From Synechococcus sp. BSA11S (GTDB lineage: Bacteria > Cyanobacteriota > Cyanobacteriia > PCC-6307 > Cyanobiaceae): a stretch of DNA of 64,000 nucleotides. A program made the position numbers and the translations under genes. Positions 48,395 to 58,315 of the stretch are shown here, one piece after another. Each line of letters starts with the position of its first letter. The first letter of the stretch is position 1. The notes below the pieces were generated by a model. That model saw only the letters and a list, made by a program, of their open reading frames with translations, ran no database searches and was not told where the DNA came from. The DNA is taken from NCBI RefSeq assembly GCF_014224355.1, contig NZ_VNWP01000002.1, forward strand, positions 186,001 to 250,000, written 5' to 3'.

Positions 48395-50482
48395 TCAGGC
48401 GCTGTAGGCCTTGCGCGCCGGGATCGGGTAGGGAATACGGCGGTGACGCATGCGCCGCCAGACCTTCACGAAGGAGCGGATCACCAGTTCCAGTTCACCG
48501 CGGCTGAGGCCGCTGTCGCGCAGCTGGCCATCCAGTCGGCGGGCATCGATCAACCGTCGCACCATCGCCGAGGCCTCCAGTTCGGAGGTGCCAGGAGGCA
48601 GGGAGCGCAGGGCGGCTTCGCAGCCGTCGGCGAGCATCAGGATGGCCGTTTCCCGGCTCTGGGGGGTGGGACCGCGGTAGCGGAACGCGGCTTCCGGGGT
48701 GGAGGGGTCGCGCTCGCGGGCCTGGTGGAAGAAATATCCCATCCGCAGGGTGCCCTGATGCTCGGGAATGAAGTCTTCGAGAGGTCGCGGCAGGCGGTAC
48801 TTCCGGGCCAGTTTCAGTCCTTCATCCACGTGGGCCTGCAGAACCCTGGCGCTTCCGAAGGGATCATCGAGCTCATCGTGGGGATTGGGACCCTCGGTCT
48901 GGTTCTCGATGAACCACTGGGGGGCATGAAGCTTGCCCACATCGTGGTACAGGGAACCGGTTCGGATCAGGTCCACATCGGCCCCGATCGCCCGTGCCCC
49001 CTCCTCAGCAAGCCCGCAGATCATCAAGGTGTGCTCAAAGGTGCCGGGAGCCTCTGTGGACAGGCGGCGCAGCAATGGCCGCTCCAGATCGGCCATCTCC
49101 AGCAGGCGGGCCCGCGTCAGCAACCCGAAGAAGCTCTCCACCAGGGGGCCGAGCAGCAGGCCGCCCATCAGCAAGCCCCCCATCAGCAGTGCCTCTGCAG
49201 CCAGTTCGGTGCCGCTGGGGGGCACCCGGGTACGTCCATGCCAGAGCGCCACGCTCTGCAGAGCGACCCACTGAATCACCAGAGCGACGATCGGCAGCAG
49301 AATCGCCAGCTGCACCAGCTGGGCCCGGCTGCGCTGGCGGCCAGCCAGCACCGCCGCCACCGCCGCCACCAGGGCTGCCACCAGCAGGCGAACTTCGCTG
49401 AAATCATCGAGCGGCTGGGGCCAGAGCAGGCTGGCCACCGCCAGCCAGCCCAGCCCGGCCGGTGTCCCCAGGGCCTGAGCCAGCAGCAGGGTGGGGGGAA
49501 CCAGCAGGGCCAGGGGGCTGGCAGCATTCCCCAGCCAGAGCTTGAACCCCTGCACCACCGCCAGCATCGTCAGGGCCAGCAGGGCATGGCGAGGCTCCAG
49601 GCTGCAGCGCCAGCGTCGCAGGATCAGCACCATCACCAGGCAACCGGCCATGGCCTCGAGGAAGTAGCCCAACCAGGCCCTCAGCAGGGGGCGGCGGTTC
49701 ACCAGGCCGAAGTAGTCGAGAACGTCGTAGGCCTGCGGACTGATCGGTTCACCGCGGCGGGCGATCAGATCCCCCTTCTTGACCACGATGCGCGGAATGC
49801 CCTGTTGGCTCAGCAGCTCCTCAATCAGCTGCTGACTCATCAAAGGGTCGGTGCGCAGATTCGTGCGGCCCTGCAGGTTCGTGGCCAGCAGCCTGCTGCC
49901 GAGGCCCAGGCCAGGTTCCTGCATGGGGGAGAGCTGGAGCCGTGCAGCCTGCTGCAACTGCTGCTTGGCGAGGTTGCCCACGATCCCCTGACTGAGCATC
50001 CGTTGCTGGGCCTTGCGCAGGGACAGCTTCCAGGTGTTGAGATCCTTCGGGTCGCGACCCACCAACCAGCTCTGTTCCAGGGGGCTGAGGTTGAGCGGTC
50101 CCACCCGGGTCTGGCTGCTGCGCGCGACCTGATCCAGTTCCTGCAGCTGACGCTCCAGCCGCTCCTGCAGGACCCGGTTCGCCTCCAGGTCGATCACCTG
50201 CACGTGGGTTCGGGTCCCCAGCTGAGAGCGCCTCTGCTCGAGGGCCTCGGAATTGATCACGGTGGCGGCCTCGGGGGCGCTCACGCTGATCGGAGCGGCA
50301 ATGCCTGGACGCAGACTGGGCTCCACCAGCCAGGGCCAGCTGGAGATCATGGCCACCAACGCACAGCCCAGCAGGATGCCCGCCCAGTCGAGCCGCCGCC
50401 AGGAGCAGAGGGCCTGGCAGGGACTTTCCTGCCGCATCAGCCGGCGCCAGATGTTCTTGAGGCGACCCCGTCGCAGCACCAT
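48395..50482 (-). CDS. 7TM-HD family phosphohydrolase (PgpH-like c-di-AMP phosphodiesterase)
   Basis: A 695-residue protein from ATG 50482 (GTG 50485 just before). An N-terminal helix is followed by a large extracytoplasmic 7TMR-HDED domain (to about 260) and seven transmembrane helices (about 265-440). A cytoplasmic HD domain then follows with HTLMICGLAEEGAR, LYHDVGKLHAPQWF and PEHQGTLRMGYFF. PgpH enzymes hydrolyse cyclic di-AMP. It is divergent from folD and overlaps no neighbour. Confidence 0.87.
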   Translation of the reverse strand: MVLRRGRLKNIWRRLMRQESPCQALCSWRRLDWAGILLGCALVAMISSWPWLVEPSLRPGIAAPISVSAPEAATVINSEALEQRRSQLGTRTHVQVIDLEANRVLQERLERQLQELDQVARSSQTRVGPLNLSPLEQSWLVGRDPKDLNTWKLSLRKAQQRMLSQGIVGNLAKQQLQQAARLQLSPMQEPGLGLGSRLLATNLQGRTNLRTDPLMSQQLIEELLSQQGIPRIVVKKGDLIARRGEPISPQAYDVLDYFGLVNRRPLLRAWLGYFLEAMAGCLVMVLILRRWRCSLEPRHALLALTMLAVVQGFKLWLGNAASPLALLVPPTLLLAQALGTPAGLGWLAVASLLWPQPLDDFSEVRLLVAALVAAVAAVLAGRQRSRAQLVQLAILLPIVALVIQWVALQSVALWHGRTRVPPSGTELAAEALLMGGLLMGGLLLGPLVESFFGLLTRARLLEMADLERPLLRRLSTEAPGTFEHTLMICGLAEEGARAIGADVDLIRTGSLYHDVGKLHAPQWFIENQTEGPNPHDELDDPFGSARVLQAHVDEGLKLARKYRLPRPLEDFIPEHQGTLRMGYFFHQARERDPSTPEAAFRYRGPTPQSRETAILMLADGCEAALRSLPPGTSELEASAMVRRLIDARRLDGQLRDSGLSRGELELVIRSFVKVWRRMRHRRIPYPIPARKAYSA

Positions 50483-50566
50483 CACCGGTCACTTGAAACC
50501 CAACGCTAGCGAGAGCGTCTGCGCACGCTTCGCTGCATGCTGGAGCTCACCGCGAGCATGAACCCG

Positions 50567-51469
50567 ATGGCCCTTCGTCTCGACGGCCGCCAACTTGCCG
50601 CGGAGCTGGAGAATCGCCTGCGCGCCGTCATCAGCGACCGGCTTCAGGGGGCTGGCCGTCCCCCCGGCCTGGCGGTGCTGCGGGTGGGCAACGATCCTGC
50701 CAGTGGGGTGTATGTGGCCAACAAGGCCAAGGCCTGCGCCCGGGTGGGCATCCACAGCCTGGTGAAGCATCTGGGCGCCGACACCGGGCAGGCAGAGCTG
50801 CTGGCCACGATCGCGTCGCTCAACAACGATCCTGCGGTGGACGGGATCCTGTTGCAACTGCCCCTGCCTGCGGGGTTGGACGACACTCCGCTGCTGGAGG
50901 CGATCGATCCGGCCAAGGACGCTGACGGACTGCACGCTCTCAACCTCGGCAGGTTGCTCAAGGGGGAACCCGGGCCACGCAGCTGCACACCGGCCGGGGT
51001 GATGGCCCTGCTGGCCCGCCATGGGATCGATCCCGCCGGTCGCCGCGCCGTGGTGGTGGGCCGCAGCATTCTCGTCGGCCAGCCGATGGCCCTGATGCTG
51101 CAGGCCGCCGACGCCACCGTGAGTGTGGCCCACTCCCGCACAACCGATCTGCCTGGTCTTACCCGGCAGGCGGAGATCCTGGTGGTGGCCGCCGGGCGCC
51201 CGCGCCTTCTGGGCGCCGAGCATGTGCGTCCCGGGGCTGTGGTGGTGGATGTTGGAATCCACCGCCGTGACAGTGGCCTCTGCGGTGATGTGCGGGCTGA
51301 GGAGGTGGAGCCGCTGGCCAGCGCCATCACGCCGGTGCCCGGAGGCGTGGGGCCGATGACAGTGACGATGCTGCTTGTGAACACTGTTGTGAGCTGGTGG
51401 AACCGCAGCGGGGCAGGCGACCAGGCCGCAGGCCCCGCTGACCATCCGTTGGCGGATCTTCTGCCGTGA
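50567..51469 (+). CDS. folD: Bifunctional methylenetetrahydrofolate dehydrogenase/cyclohydrolase
   Basis: From ATG 50567 ([15 protein letters not shown]), 300 residues. [14 protein letters not shown] carries the catalytic lysine; [17 protein letters not shown]-type (here [11 protein letters not shown]) and [17 protein letters not shown] (NADP-binding) follow. It interconverts methylene- and formyl-tetrahydrofolate. Alternative starts are at 50537 and 50558. The crtE gene follows 52 bases later. Confidence 0.93.
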   Translation: MALRLDGRQLAAELENRLRAVISDRLQGAGRPPGLAVLRVGNDPASGVYVANKAKACARVGIHSLVKHLGADTGQAELLATIASLNNDPAVDGILLQLPLPAGLDDTPLLEAIDPAKDADGLHALNLGRLLKGEPGPRSCTPAGVMALLARHGIDPAGRRAVVVGRSILVGQPMALMLQAADATVSVAHSRTTDLPGLTRQAEILVVAAGRPRLLGAEHVRPGAVVVDVGIHRRDSGLCGDVRAEEVEPLASAITPVPGGVGPMTVTMLLVNTVVSWWNRSGAGDQAAGPADHPLADLLP

Positions 51470-51521
51470 GCCACCGCCAGACCGATGGCCTGAGAGAATC
51501 CCCGCCAGCGCGCTTGGACCC

Positions 51522-52424
51522 ATGGCCGTGGCGGTGAGCACGGGATTCGATTTCGCCGCCTATCTGGGGTCGGCCCGGGAGAGGGTTGAACTGGCTCTTG
51601 AGGCGGCCCTCGGCCCTGAGCGGCCCGAGTCGCTGCGGGAGGCGATGCGCTACTCGTTGCTGGCCGGTGGCAAACGGCTTCGTCCGATCCTCTGCCTGGC
51701 GGCCTGTGAGCTGGCCGGTGGAGACGTGGCCCTCGCCCTGCCCTCAGCCGTGGCGCTGGAGATGATCCACACGATGTCGTTGATCCACGACGACCTCCCG
51801 GCCATGGACAACGACGATCTCCGCCGTGGTCGTCCCACGAACCACAAGGTCTTCGGCGAGGCCCAGGCGATTCTCGCCGGTGATGCCCTGCTGACTCGAG
51901 CCTTCGAGATGGTGGCCCTGCGCAGCCCCGGCGTGCCACCGGAGCGCCTGTTGTCGGTGGTCGGAGAGCTCTCGCTGGCGGCCGGAGCGCCTGGGCTGGT
52001 GGGAGGCCAGGTGGTGGACCTGGAATCAGAGGGCAAAGACGTTGATCTCAACACCCTGGAGTACATCCATCTGCACAAGACCGGTGCTCTGCTCCAGGCC
52101 TGCGTGCTCACCGGGGCCCTGATCGCCGGTGCTCCAGACCCTTTGCTGGAGGCCCTGCGCACCTACTCCAGGGGCATCGGCCTGGCCTTTCAGATCATCG
52201 ACGACATCCTCGACGTCACCGCCAGCAGCGAAGTGCTCGGCAAGACGGCAGGGAAGGATCTCACCGCCGACAAGACCACATACCCCAAACTGCTGGGCCT
52301 GGAGGAATCCAGGCAGCGGGCGGATGCCCTGGTGGCGGAGGCCAAGCACGCCCTGCAGCCGTGGCAGGCCAGGGCCCAGCCCCTGCTGGCCCTGGCCGAC
52401 TACATCACGAGCCGCGACCGATGA
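51522..52424 (+). CDS. crtE: Geranylgeranyl diphosphate synthase
   Basis: A 300-residue short-chain prenyltransferase. GGKRLRP near 48-54, the first aspartate-rich motif [12 protein letters not shown] and the second [11 protein letters not shown] are intact, with the two-residue insertion in the first motif (DDxxxxD) typical of plant/cyanobacterial GGPP synthases. It provides C20 precursors for carotenoids, chlorophyll phytyl and tocopherol. ATG at 51522; its stop overlaps the next ATG (ATGA). Confidence 0.95.
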   Translation: MAVAVSTGFDFAAYLGSARERVELALEAALGPERPESLREAMRYSLLAGGKRLRPILCLAACELAGGDVALALPSAVALEMIHTMSLIHDDLPAMDNDDLRRGRPTNHKVFGEAQAILAGDALLTRAFEMVALRSPGVPPERLLSVVGELSLAAGAPGLVGGQVVDLESEGKDVDLNTLEYIHLHKTGALLQACVLTGALIAGAPDPLLEALRTYSRGIGLAFQIIDDILDVTASSEVLGKTAGKDLTADKTTYPKLLGLEESRQRADALVAEAKHALQPWQARAQPLLALADYITSRDR

Positions 52425-52996
52425 GCACGTCCTTCGTTCCGGATGGGCCCCTGCTTCAGTTGCTTGACAACGGTGTGCTGGCCTGGGCCCTGATCGCCTG
52501 TGGCCTGGCCCAGCTGGGCAAGTTGCTGGTGGAGCTGGTGGAACACGGGCGCTGGCGGCCCGCGGTGCTGTTCGAAACCGGAGGGATGCCCTCCAGCCAC
52601 TCGGCCCTGGTCACCGGGGCCTGCGCAGGCATCGGCTGGGAGCTGGGAGTCGACGATCCGCTGTTCGCCTTCGCCTGCACGATCGCGTTCATCGTGATGT
52701 ACGACGCCAGCGGAGTCCGCCGGGCGGCGGGTCTCCAGGCCGCTCGCCTCAACGGCCTGCCCGACTCCCTCTGGACAACTGAGGTGCCGCCTGAGGAGTC
52801 TCAGCCGACCCCGCCGCTGTCGCCGTCAACGGCTCCGCTCGCCCCACTGCTTCCCCTCAAGGAAAGCCTGGGCCACACCCGCGGTGAGGTGCTGGCCGGA
52901 AGTCTGATCGGCCCGGCGATCGCCCTGATGGGCCTCGCCCTGGCTGGTTCTCCGCTGCAGATTGCCCAGGGGTTGGGTTGGCTGCCCCTGGCCTGA
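52421..52996 (+). CDS. Divergent PAP2 family (DUF212) membrane protein
   Basis: From ATG 52421, 191 residues. [43 protein letters not shown] and [18 protein letters not shown] define the DUF212/divergent PAP2 family, which keeps the SH and R/H parts of the phosphatase motif. About four helices. In cyanobacteria and plants this gene is often next to crtE, so a role in dephosphorylating prenyl diphosphates is attractive but unproven. An acidic Pro/Ser linker lies near 130-150. Confidence 0.88.
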   Translation: MSTSFVPDGPLLQLLDNGVLAWALIACGLAQLGKLLVELVEHGRWRPAVLFETGGMPSSHSALVTGACAGIGWELGVDDPLFAFACTIAFIVMYDASGVRRAAGLQAARLNGLPDSLWTTEVPPEESQPTPPLSPSTAPLAPLLPLKESLGHTRGEVLAGSLIGPAIALMGLALAGSPLQIAQGLGWLPLA

Positions 52997-54450
52997 GCGG
53001 CAGCCCGCCCGCGGCCCCTCTGCGGCTCACACCCTCCCAGCGCCGTGCGGTGGACAGCTTCGGCGAGTGGCTGGCGCGACCTGCCCGGGATGAGCCCTTC
53101 GTGCTCAGCGGTTTTGCCGGCACCGGCAAGACCTTTCTTTCGATGCTCTTCCTGGCCGAGGCCGAAGCAAGGGGTCTCTGCTGGACGGCGGTGGCACCGA
53201 CCCACAAAGCCGTCGGAGTGCTGCGGGGGTATCTGGAGCTCGCGGCACTGCGTCCCACCTGGCATCCCTCCACCCTGCACAGGCTGCTGCGGCTGAAGCT
53301 GCGCCGCCAGGGGGGACGTGAGGTCTGTGAGGAGACCGATCAGACGGCCCTGGCCCTGGAGCACCTCGGACTGGTGCTGATCGATGAGGCCTCGATGGTG
53401 GATGGCAGTCTGCTGCGGTTCAGCCTGCAGGGAGCCCACCCCTACGGCACCCGCCTGGTGTTCGTCGGGGATCCTGCGCAGCTGCCGCCCGTGGGGGAAG
53501 CAAGCAGCCCGGTGTTTGCGCTGCAGCGTGCCTGCCGCAGCGAACTCTGCGAGGTGGTCCGTCACCAGGGGCCCGTGTTGCGCCTGGCCACCGCCCTGCG
53601 CCAGGAGCAGCTGCCCTGCCGCTTGCCGCCGGTGGGTCCACGCCGTCTCACCCCTCAGGGGGATGTGGCCGTGCTGGAGAGAGGTGCCTGGCTGGAGGCC
53701 GCCCAGGCGGCCCTGCGTCGGGCCGCCGCCGGCGACGATCCCGACCAGGCGCGCATTCTCTGTTACACCAACCGCTCCCTGGAGCGGCTGGTTCCTCTGG
53801 CCCGGCGCGCCATCCATGGCTCCATGGCCGACCAGCTGCCGGTGCTGCCCGGTGAGGTGCTGCTCAGCCGCATGGCGGTGATGGCGCCAGCCTGCCGCCA
53901 GGGGGCCGAAGGCGGCGAGGAGCCGGACATGGTGCTGGCCTCGAACAGAGAGTTGCTGGTGCGGGATGTGACACCGGAGCGCTGCGACCTGGCCGAGTTC
54001 GGTGTGGCGGAGGCCCCCGTGATCGACACCCAGCTGGTGGAGGTGGCGTTCGGGGAGACCCCCCTGAGCCTGCGACTGCTGCCACCGGTGGGCAGTGCCG
54101 CCAGGGAGAAGCTGGAGGCCGTGCTGGATGCCTTGCGGCGCCAGGCCCGTGAGGCGGGACAGGAGCAGGGCCGCTCCCACTGGCGTCGCTATTTCCTGGT
54201 TCGTGATGCCTTCGCCTCCCTCGGTCCAGCGGCCGTGCTCACGGTGCACCGCTCCCAGGGAAGCGGCTTCGGGGAGGTGTTCATCGATGCCGATGTCTTC
54301 TGGCCATCCGACCTGCGGCTGCGTCGTCAGCTGGTCTATGTGGCCGTCACCCGTGCCCGCCACGGGGTGTGGCTGGCCGGCGGCCCCGGTGGTGAGGCGG
54401 ATCGCCGCCGCTGGCAGGAGGCCCTCGTCGAGCAGCCCGATCCCCCCTAG
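52978..54450 (+). CDS. RecD-like ATP-dependent DNA helicase
   Basis: A 490-residue superfamily 1 helicase. Walker A GFAGTGKTF lies near 42-50, followed by AVAPTHKAV, LVLIDEASMVD (motif II), VFVGDPAQLPPVG (motif III) and, at the end, LTVHRSQGSGFGEVFID and YVAVTRARHGV (motifs V/VI). It is a RecD2/UvrD-like enzyme of unknown job. The TTG start at 52978 overlaps the DUF212 gene by 19 bases; no later start gives a family-like length. Its TAG stop shares CTAG with the convergent gene. Confidence 0.85.
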   Translation: MAAPGLSGSPPAAPLRLTPSQRRAVDSFGEWLARPARDEPFVLSGFAGTGKTFLSMLFLAEAEARGLCWTAVAPTHKAVGVLRGYLELAALRPTWHPSTLHRLLRLKLRRQGGREVCEETDQTALALEHLGLVLIDEASMVDGSLLRFSLQGAHPYGTRLVFVGDPAQLPPVGEASSPVFALQRACRSELCEVVRHQGPVLRLATALRQEQLPCRLPPVGPRRLTPQGDVAVLERGAWLEAAQAALRRAAAGDDPDQARILCYTNRSLERLVPLARRAIHGSMADQLPVLPGEVLLSRMAVMAPACRQGAEGGEEPDMVLASNRELLVRDVTPERCDLAEFGVAEAPVIDTQLVEVAFGETPLSLRLLPPVGSAAREKLEAVLDALRRQAREAGQEQGRSHWRRYFLVRDAFASLGPAAVLTVHRSQGSGFGEVFIDADVFWPSDLRLRRQLVYVAVTRARHGVWLAGGPGGEADRRRWQEALVEQPDPP

Positions 54451-55133
54451 GCCAGCTGCAGCCCCTCGATCCCCTGCCAGGCCAGATAGGCCGCCAGGGC
54501 CAGGCTGATCGTGCCCATCACCAGCTCCCCATGGGCGTAGAGGCTCTGTTTGCCCCTCTGCAGCAGCGGCAGCACCCGCTCTCGGCCCAGGGCCACCCCC
54601 AGCACAGGCAGCAGTAGCAGGATGCTGGCTGAGAGGGTGAAGACGCCCACCAGCAGCACCTCCTGGTCTCGTCCCAGGCCGGCGGCCAGGAGGGCAGAGG
54701 CGCCTTTGGCCAGCAGCACCAGGTCGTCGGGACTGATCACCTCGATCGCCATGCTCACCCCGATCAGCAGGGGCAGGGGCAGAGCGCAGAAGCGATCCAG
54801 CTGGCGAATCCAGCCGGCGGGCTCCTCCCCTCCGGCCTTGGTGGGCAGCAGATCCCTGATCCCCAGGGCCAGCAGAGCCCCGGCTCCGATCAGATCCAGG
54901 CCGGTGCGGTGGTCGCTGCCCTGCTCCATGGTCAGCAGCAACCCATGGCCCACCGTGAGCAGCAGCGTCACCATCACAGCGATGGTGAGGATCCAGCTGA
55001 GCAGGAACAGCCCCCCCCGGCGGAGGGGATCAGGCCCCAGCAGCAGCAGCAGCAGCAGACCGATGTGGATCGGCGAGAGGCTGATTCCGCTGCCGTAGGC
55101 CAGCAGCTCGGCCCAGAGCGTGGCATCGGTCAT
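54447..55133 (-). CDS. GAP/Sap-like polytopic membrane protein
   Basis: From ATG 55133, 228 residues with six or so hydrophobic helices. GSGISLSPIHIGLLLLLLLGPDPLRRG and later the conserved VISPDDLVLLAKGASALLAAG resemble the GAP/Sap (sulpholipid-addressing) branch of the LysE-like superfamily. Export of a small molecule is the likely role; the substrate is unknown. It ends in the CTAG shared with the helicase gene. Confidence 0.75.
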   Translation of the reverse strand: MTDATLWAELLAYGSGISLSPIHIGLLLLLLLGPDPLRRGGLFLLSWILTIAVMVTLLLTVGHGLLLTMEQGSDHRTGLDLIGAGALLALGIRDLLPTKAGGEEPAGWIRQLDRFCALPLPLLIGVSMAIEVISPDDLVLLAKGASALLAAGLGRDQEVLLVGVFTLSASILLLLPVLGVALGRERVLPLLQRGKQSLYAHGELVMGTISLALAAYLAWQGIEGLQLA

Positions 55134-55226
55134 GGGGCTGGCGCCGGGGGAAAGGTTCCAGCTCAGGATGGCGGGTTGCTCCCCCTCAGACAGCAGATCT
55201 GCCGGATAAGGGCGGGTGATCAACGG

Positions 55227-55496
55227 TCAGCGGCGCACCTCGAACCAGTCGTGTCCTCCGGGGGGGATCACACTTTCGCTGACCCCACTCACGTGGGCTC
55301 CCGGAGGGCCCGACTCACACCACAGCCTCAGTTGCTCAAGGTTCTGGCTGCAGCCTTCCGCCTCCAGCTCCACCCGGCCGTCGGGTCGGTTCCTCACCCA
55401 GCCGCCCAGGCCAAGGGACTGGGCCCGGAGGCAACAGGCCTGCCGGTAGCCCACTCCCTGAACCCGTCCACTGACGATCAGGCGCCAGCGCTCCAC
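55227..55496 (-). CDS. Acylphosphatase
   Basis: Starts at GTG 55496 and has 89 residues. SGRVQGVGYRQ carries the phosphate-binding loop and catalytic arginine; GWVRNRPDGRVELEAEG carries the catalytic asparagine. It hydrolyses acyl phosphates. The start lies 19 bases inside the 3' end of the cobB/cbiA gene, so the two are coupled. The longer frame to 55649 lies within that gene and is not used. Confidence 0.9.
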   Translation of the reverse strand: MERWRLIVSGRVQGVGYRQACCLRAQSLGLGGWVRNRPDGRVELEAEGCSQNLEQLRLWCESGPPGAHVSGVSESVIPPGGHDWFEVRR

Positions 55497-56950
55497 AGGG
55501 GCACCGGTGCCACCACGCCGCCGGAGGTCCCCGCTTCCCCTGGCCAGGGCATCGCCCGGGCGGCCGCGTCGCGCAGGCGCCAGGGAATCGCCGAACATCC
55601 AGCCCAGTGGAGGTGCAGCCAGCTTGCGTGAAGCGTCGGTGTTGTCCATCCTTCCTGCCGCGGCGCCCAGCCCCAGCCTTCAAGCTGCCACAGTCGTTCG
55701 CTGCCGTCCACGAATGTGTCGCTCAGTTCCCAGCGGTGAAATTCATGGCCCACGAGGCCTTCACCCTGGCGGGTCACCAGGCCGTTTCCCATGGGTGTGG
55801 CCTGGCGATAGCCCAGTTGCAGCGTTCCCCGCCGGGCGCTGAACGGCAACAGACCGGCCATGGCATGGGCTTCGCCCAGGGGATCCAGCAGCTGCTGGCC
55901 GAGCAGGAGCAGGCCGCCGCATTCCGCATAGATGGGCAGGCCCGTTGCCGCGGCATGCCTGAGGTCGTCCTGGCTGCGCCGAGCGGCGGCCAGTTCGGCG
56001 GCATGCAGCTCGGGGTAACCCCCCGGGAGGATCACCCCGCGACAGCCCTGGGGCAGGGGCTGATCGGCCAGGGGATCCCATGGAAGGGGGGTGACCCCCA
56101 CAGCGGTGAGCAGCTCCGTGGCCTCGGGGTAACGGAAGTGGAAGGCCGCGTTGCTGGCGATGGCAATCGCCAGCTCCCTGCCGCTGCTGGTGTCGATCGC
56201 TTCCCAGGCCTGGGCCGAGGGATCGAGGCACCAGTGGATCGGATCGTCGGCGTTGCCTCGGCCCCGCAGGCGCGGCGGCGGGGCCAGCAGGGGCAGCAAC
56301 CGCTCCAGATCCAGATGGCGCTCAGCCAGGGCGGCCCATTCCTCACTTCTGGCCTGGAAATCCTGCAGCTCGTGGGGAGGGAGCAGGCCCAGATGGCGGG
56401 AGGGGAGGCTGAGATCGGGATGGCGGGGCAATGACCCCAGCAGGGGCATGCCAATCGAGGCGAGGGCCTCGCTCAGCAGTGACCGGTGGCGCTCGGTGCT
56501 CACCCCGTTGAGCACGACCCCGGCCAGGTCCAGCCCGGGTTGGTGATCGCGGAAACCCCGAACCAGGGCTGCCAGGGAACCCGCCTGCCGACTGGCCTCC
56601 ACCACCAGCACCACAGGAAGCTCCAGCAGGGTCGCCACCTCGGCGGAACTCCCTTCCGAGCCCGGGCCCCGCCCGTCGAAGAGGCCCATCACCCCCTCCA
56701 CCAGGCAGTGGTCAGCCTGGCTGCCCCACCAGTGGAAGGCCCGCTCCAGCCATTTCTCGCCGCAGAGCAGGCGATCGAGGTTTCGGCACGGGCGTCCGCT
56801 CACCCGGCCCAGCAACTGGGGATCGAGGTAATCGGGCCCCACCTTGAAGACCTGAACGCTGGCCCCACCACGGCGCAGCAGTGCGCTCAGGGCGAGGCTG
56901 AGCAGGGTCTTGCCGCTGCCGCTGCAAGGGGCCGCGATCAGACAGGCCAT
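55478..56950 (-). CDS. cobB: Cobyrinic acid a,c-diamide synthase
   Basis: A 490-residue enzyme with an ATP-dependent dethiobiotin-synthase-like N-terminal half: APCSGSGKT near 7-15 and KVGPDYLDP as substrate loop. A class I-like glutamine amidotransferase C-terminal half follows, with PGGYPELHA and the cysteine in AECGGLLLL. It amidates side chains a and c of cobyrinate or hydrogenobyrinate in B12 synthesis. ATG 56950. Downstream of opcA by 20 bases. Confidence 0.92.
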   Translation of the reverse strand: MACLIAAPCSGSGKTLLSLALSALLRRGGASVQVFKVGPDYLDPQLLGRVSGRPCRNLDRLLCGEKWLERAFHWWGSQADHCLVEGVMGLFDGRGPGSEGSSAEVATLLELPVVLVVEASRQAGSLAALVRGFRDHQPGLDLAGVVLNGVSTERHRSLLSEALASIGMPLLGSLPRHPDLSLPSRHLGLLPPHELQDFQARSEEWAALAERHLDLERLLPLLAPPPRLRGRGNADDPIHWCLDPSAQAWEAIDTSSGRELAIAIASNAAFHFRYPEATELLTAVGVTPLPWDPLADQPLPQGCRGVILPGGYPELHAAELAAARRSQDDLRHAAATGLPIYAECGGLLLLGQQLLDPLGEAHAMAGLLPFSARRGTLQLGYRQATPMGNGLVTRQGEGLVGHEFHRWELSDTFVDGSERLWQLEGWGWAPRQEGWTTPTLHASWLHLHWAGCSAIPWRLRDAAARAMPWPGEAGTSGGVVAPVPLWSAGA

Positions 56951-56970
56951 GGCTTCGAGCCCTCAGGCCG

Positions 56971-58257
56971 TCAGGCGTTGGGCAGCAGTTTGGCAGCCAG
57001 CGGGGCGGCCGCCGCCATCAGGGGATTGGTGGAGTCGTGGCCGCCCCCCAGGAGCCGGGCCATCTCCCACTCGTCGGTGGCGTGGCGCATCGGCACCACT
57101 TCTTCGGCCAGCTCCATCCGGGCCATCCCTCCGGCCTCGAGGCGCATGCACCCTCCCGATTCCGAGCAGAGGATCACGCAGACGGCCTGACGGCCGGGAG
57201 GTTCACAGATCAGGCGCAGGCCCATCACGCTGCCGGGATGGCTGCTGGGTACACCCACCGGCACCGGGCTGAGATGGAACTGAACCGGGACGCCGTCGGT
57301 GCGCTGGAATTCCGCATGGATCTCCTCGTCGGGGCCGGCATGGGTCTCGGCCCAGTGCCAGCCGAGCCGATCCGCCAGCCAGGCCGCCAGAAGCAAGCCC
57401 TGCACCGGATGGGTGCCCTCGACGTCGATGTCGAGCTGCACCACGTGATTGAGGGCATCCCGGCGGCTGGGGGGATCGAAGACCATGGCCAGTGATTCGC
57501 GCCAGGCCCGCTGCCTCAGCCAGTTGAGGTCGTTCACCGGCTGACCGCTGGCCACGCGGCTTTCCAGCAGATCCAGGCAGCGGCGTGGGGTTCCCATGGC
57601 CGTGTCGATCACCAGGCGACGGCCCGCCGAGCAGAGGGCATCCAGAAGCTCGGGCGCTTCATCCAGGGAACCGTTCCACCACACCCAGCAGGGCAGATCA
57701 GCAGGCACCAGGGGTTGAAGCAACTGCAGACCCTGCTGCAGCGCTCCGAAATCGCCGCGCAGCACCACGACATCGCCGCAGGCGGCTGCAGTTCCTTCCC
57801 CCGGCAGGGGACAGTAGGCGGCCACCAGGGTCTCCAGGGGCTGCCCGTGATCGAGGGTGGGGGCCAGGGTGATCAGCCGCCGCGGCTGGTAGGTGCTGAT
57901 GGCCGAATCAATGTGCTGCCCGCGCAGGTCCTCAATGGCATGGTCCCCGCTCTGTTGACCCAGGGCCCAGGCGAGCTTGGGCGAGAGAGGGGAGATGCTC
58001 AGGGGCAGGCCGCAGGCCGGAACGGCCTCGCGGGCGGCCTCGAGCAGTTCGCTGCGCACCACACCGGTGACGGGGCCATCAAGACGGCCGGTGCGCACCA
58101 GATGCTGCTCCACCCAGGCAGGCTGCCACACCAGCAGCGTGAAGGTGGAAGCCCCGCTGGAGGATTCGAGATCCTGACTCCAGAGTTTGTCGAGGTAATC
58201 GGTGAGTTCCGGCGGTGGCAGGGCCACCGGGGCCTGAAGCGTGAGCTGGGGGGACAT
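56971..58257 (-). CDS. opcA: Glucose-6-phosphate dehydrogenase assembly protein OpcA
   Basis: A 428-residue OpcA. RTGRLDGPVTGVVRSELLEAAREAVPACG near 36-66, VWWNGSLDEAPELLDAL and the C-terminal CMRLEAGGMARMELAEEVVPMRH (with ESGGC) are typical of the cyanobacterial protein. OpcA activates Zwf in a thioredoxin-linked way. It lies 58 bases after zwf and 20 before cobB on the same strand, in an order conserved in picocyanobacteria. Confidence 0.93.
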   Translation of the reverse strand: MSPQLTLQAPVALPPPELTDYLDKLWSQDLESSSGASTFTLLVWQPAWVEQHLVRTGRLDGPVTGVVRSELLEAAREAVPACGLPLSISPLSPKLAWALGQQSGDHAIEDLRGQHIDSAISTYQPRRLITLAPTLDHGQPLETLVAAYCPLPGEGTAAACGDVVVLRGDFGALQQGLQLLQPLVPADLPCWVWWNGSLDEAPELLDALCSAGRRLVIDTAMGTPRRCLDLLESRVASGQPVNDLNWLRQRAWRESLAMVFDPPSRRDALNHVVQLDIDVEGTHPVQGLLLAAWLADRLGWHWAETHAGPDEEIHAEFQRTDGVPVQFHLSPVPVGVPSSHPGSVMGLRLICEPPGRQAVCVILCSESGGCMRLEAGGMARMELAEEVVPMRHATDEWEMARLLGGGHDSTNPLMAAAAPLAAKLLPNA

Positions 58258-58315
58258 GGGGTCAAAGCGTCAGGACAGGGGCGAAGCGGGGGGCTGGATC
58301 GGTATCGGGCTGGGG

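Noticed and set aside
47684-50509. 941-residue plus-strand open frame opposite the 7TM-HD gene
   Set aside because: Gln/His/Gly/Pro-rich translation with no domain pattern; typical antisense frame in GC-rich DNA, while the minus strand carries a clear HD phosphohydrolase.
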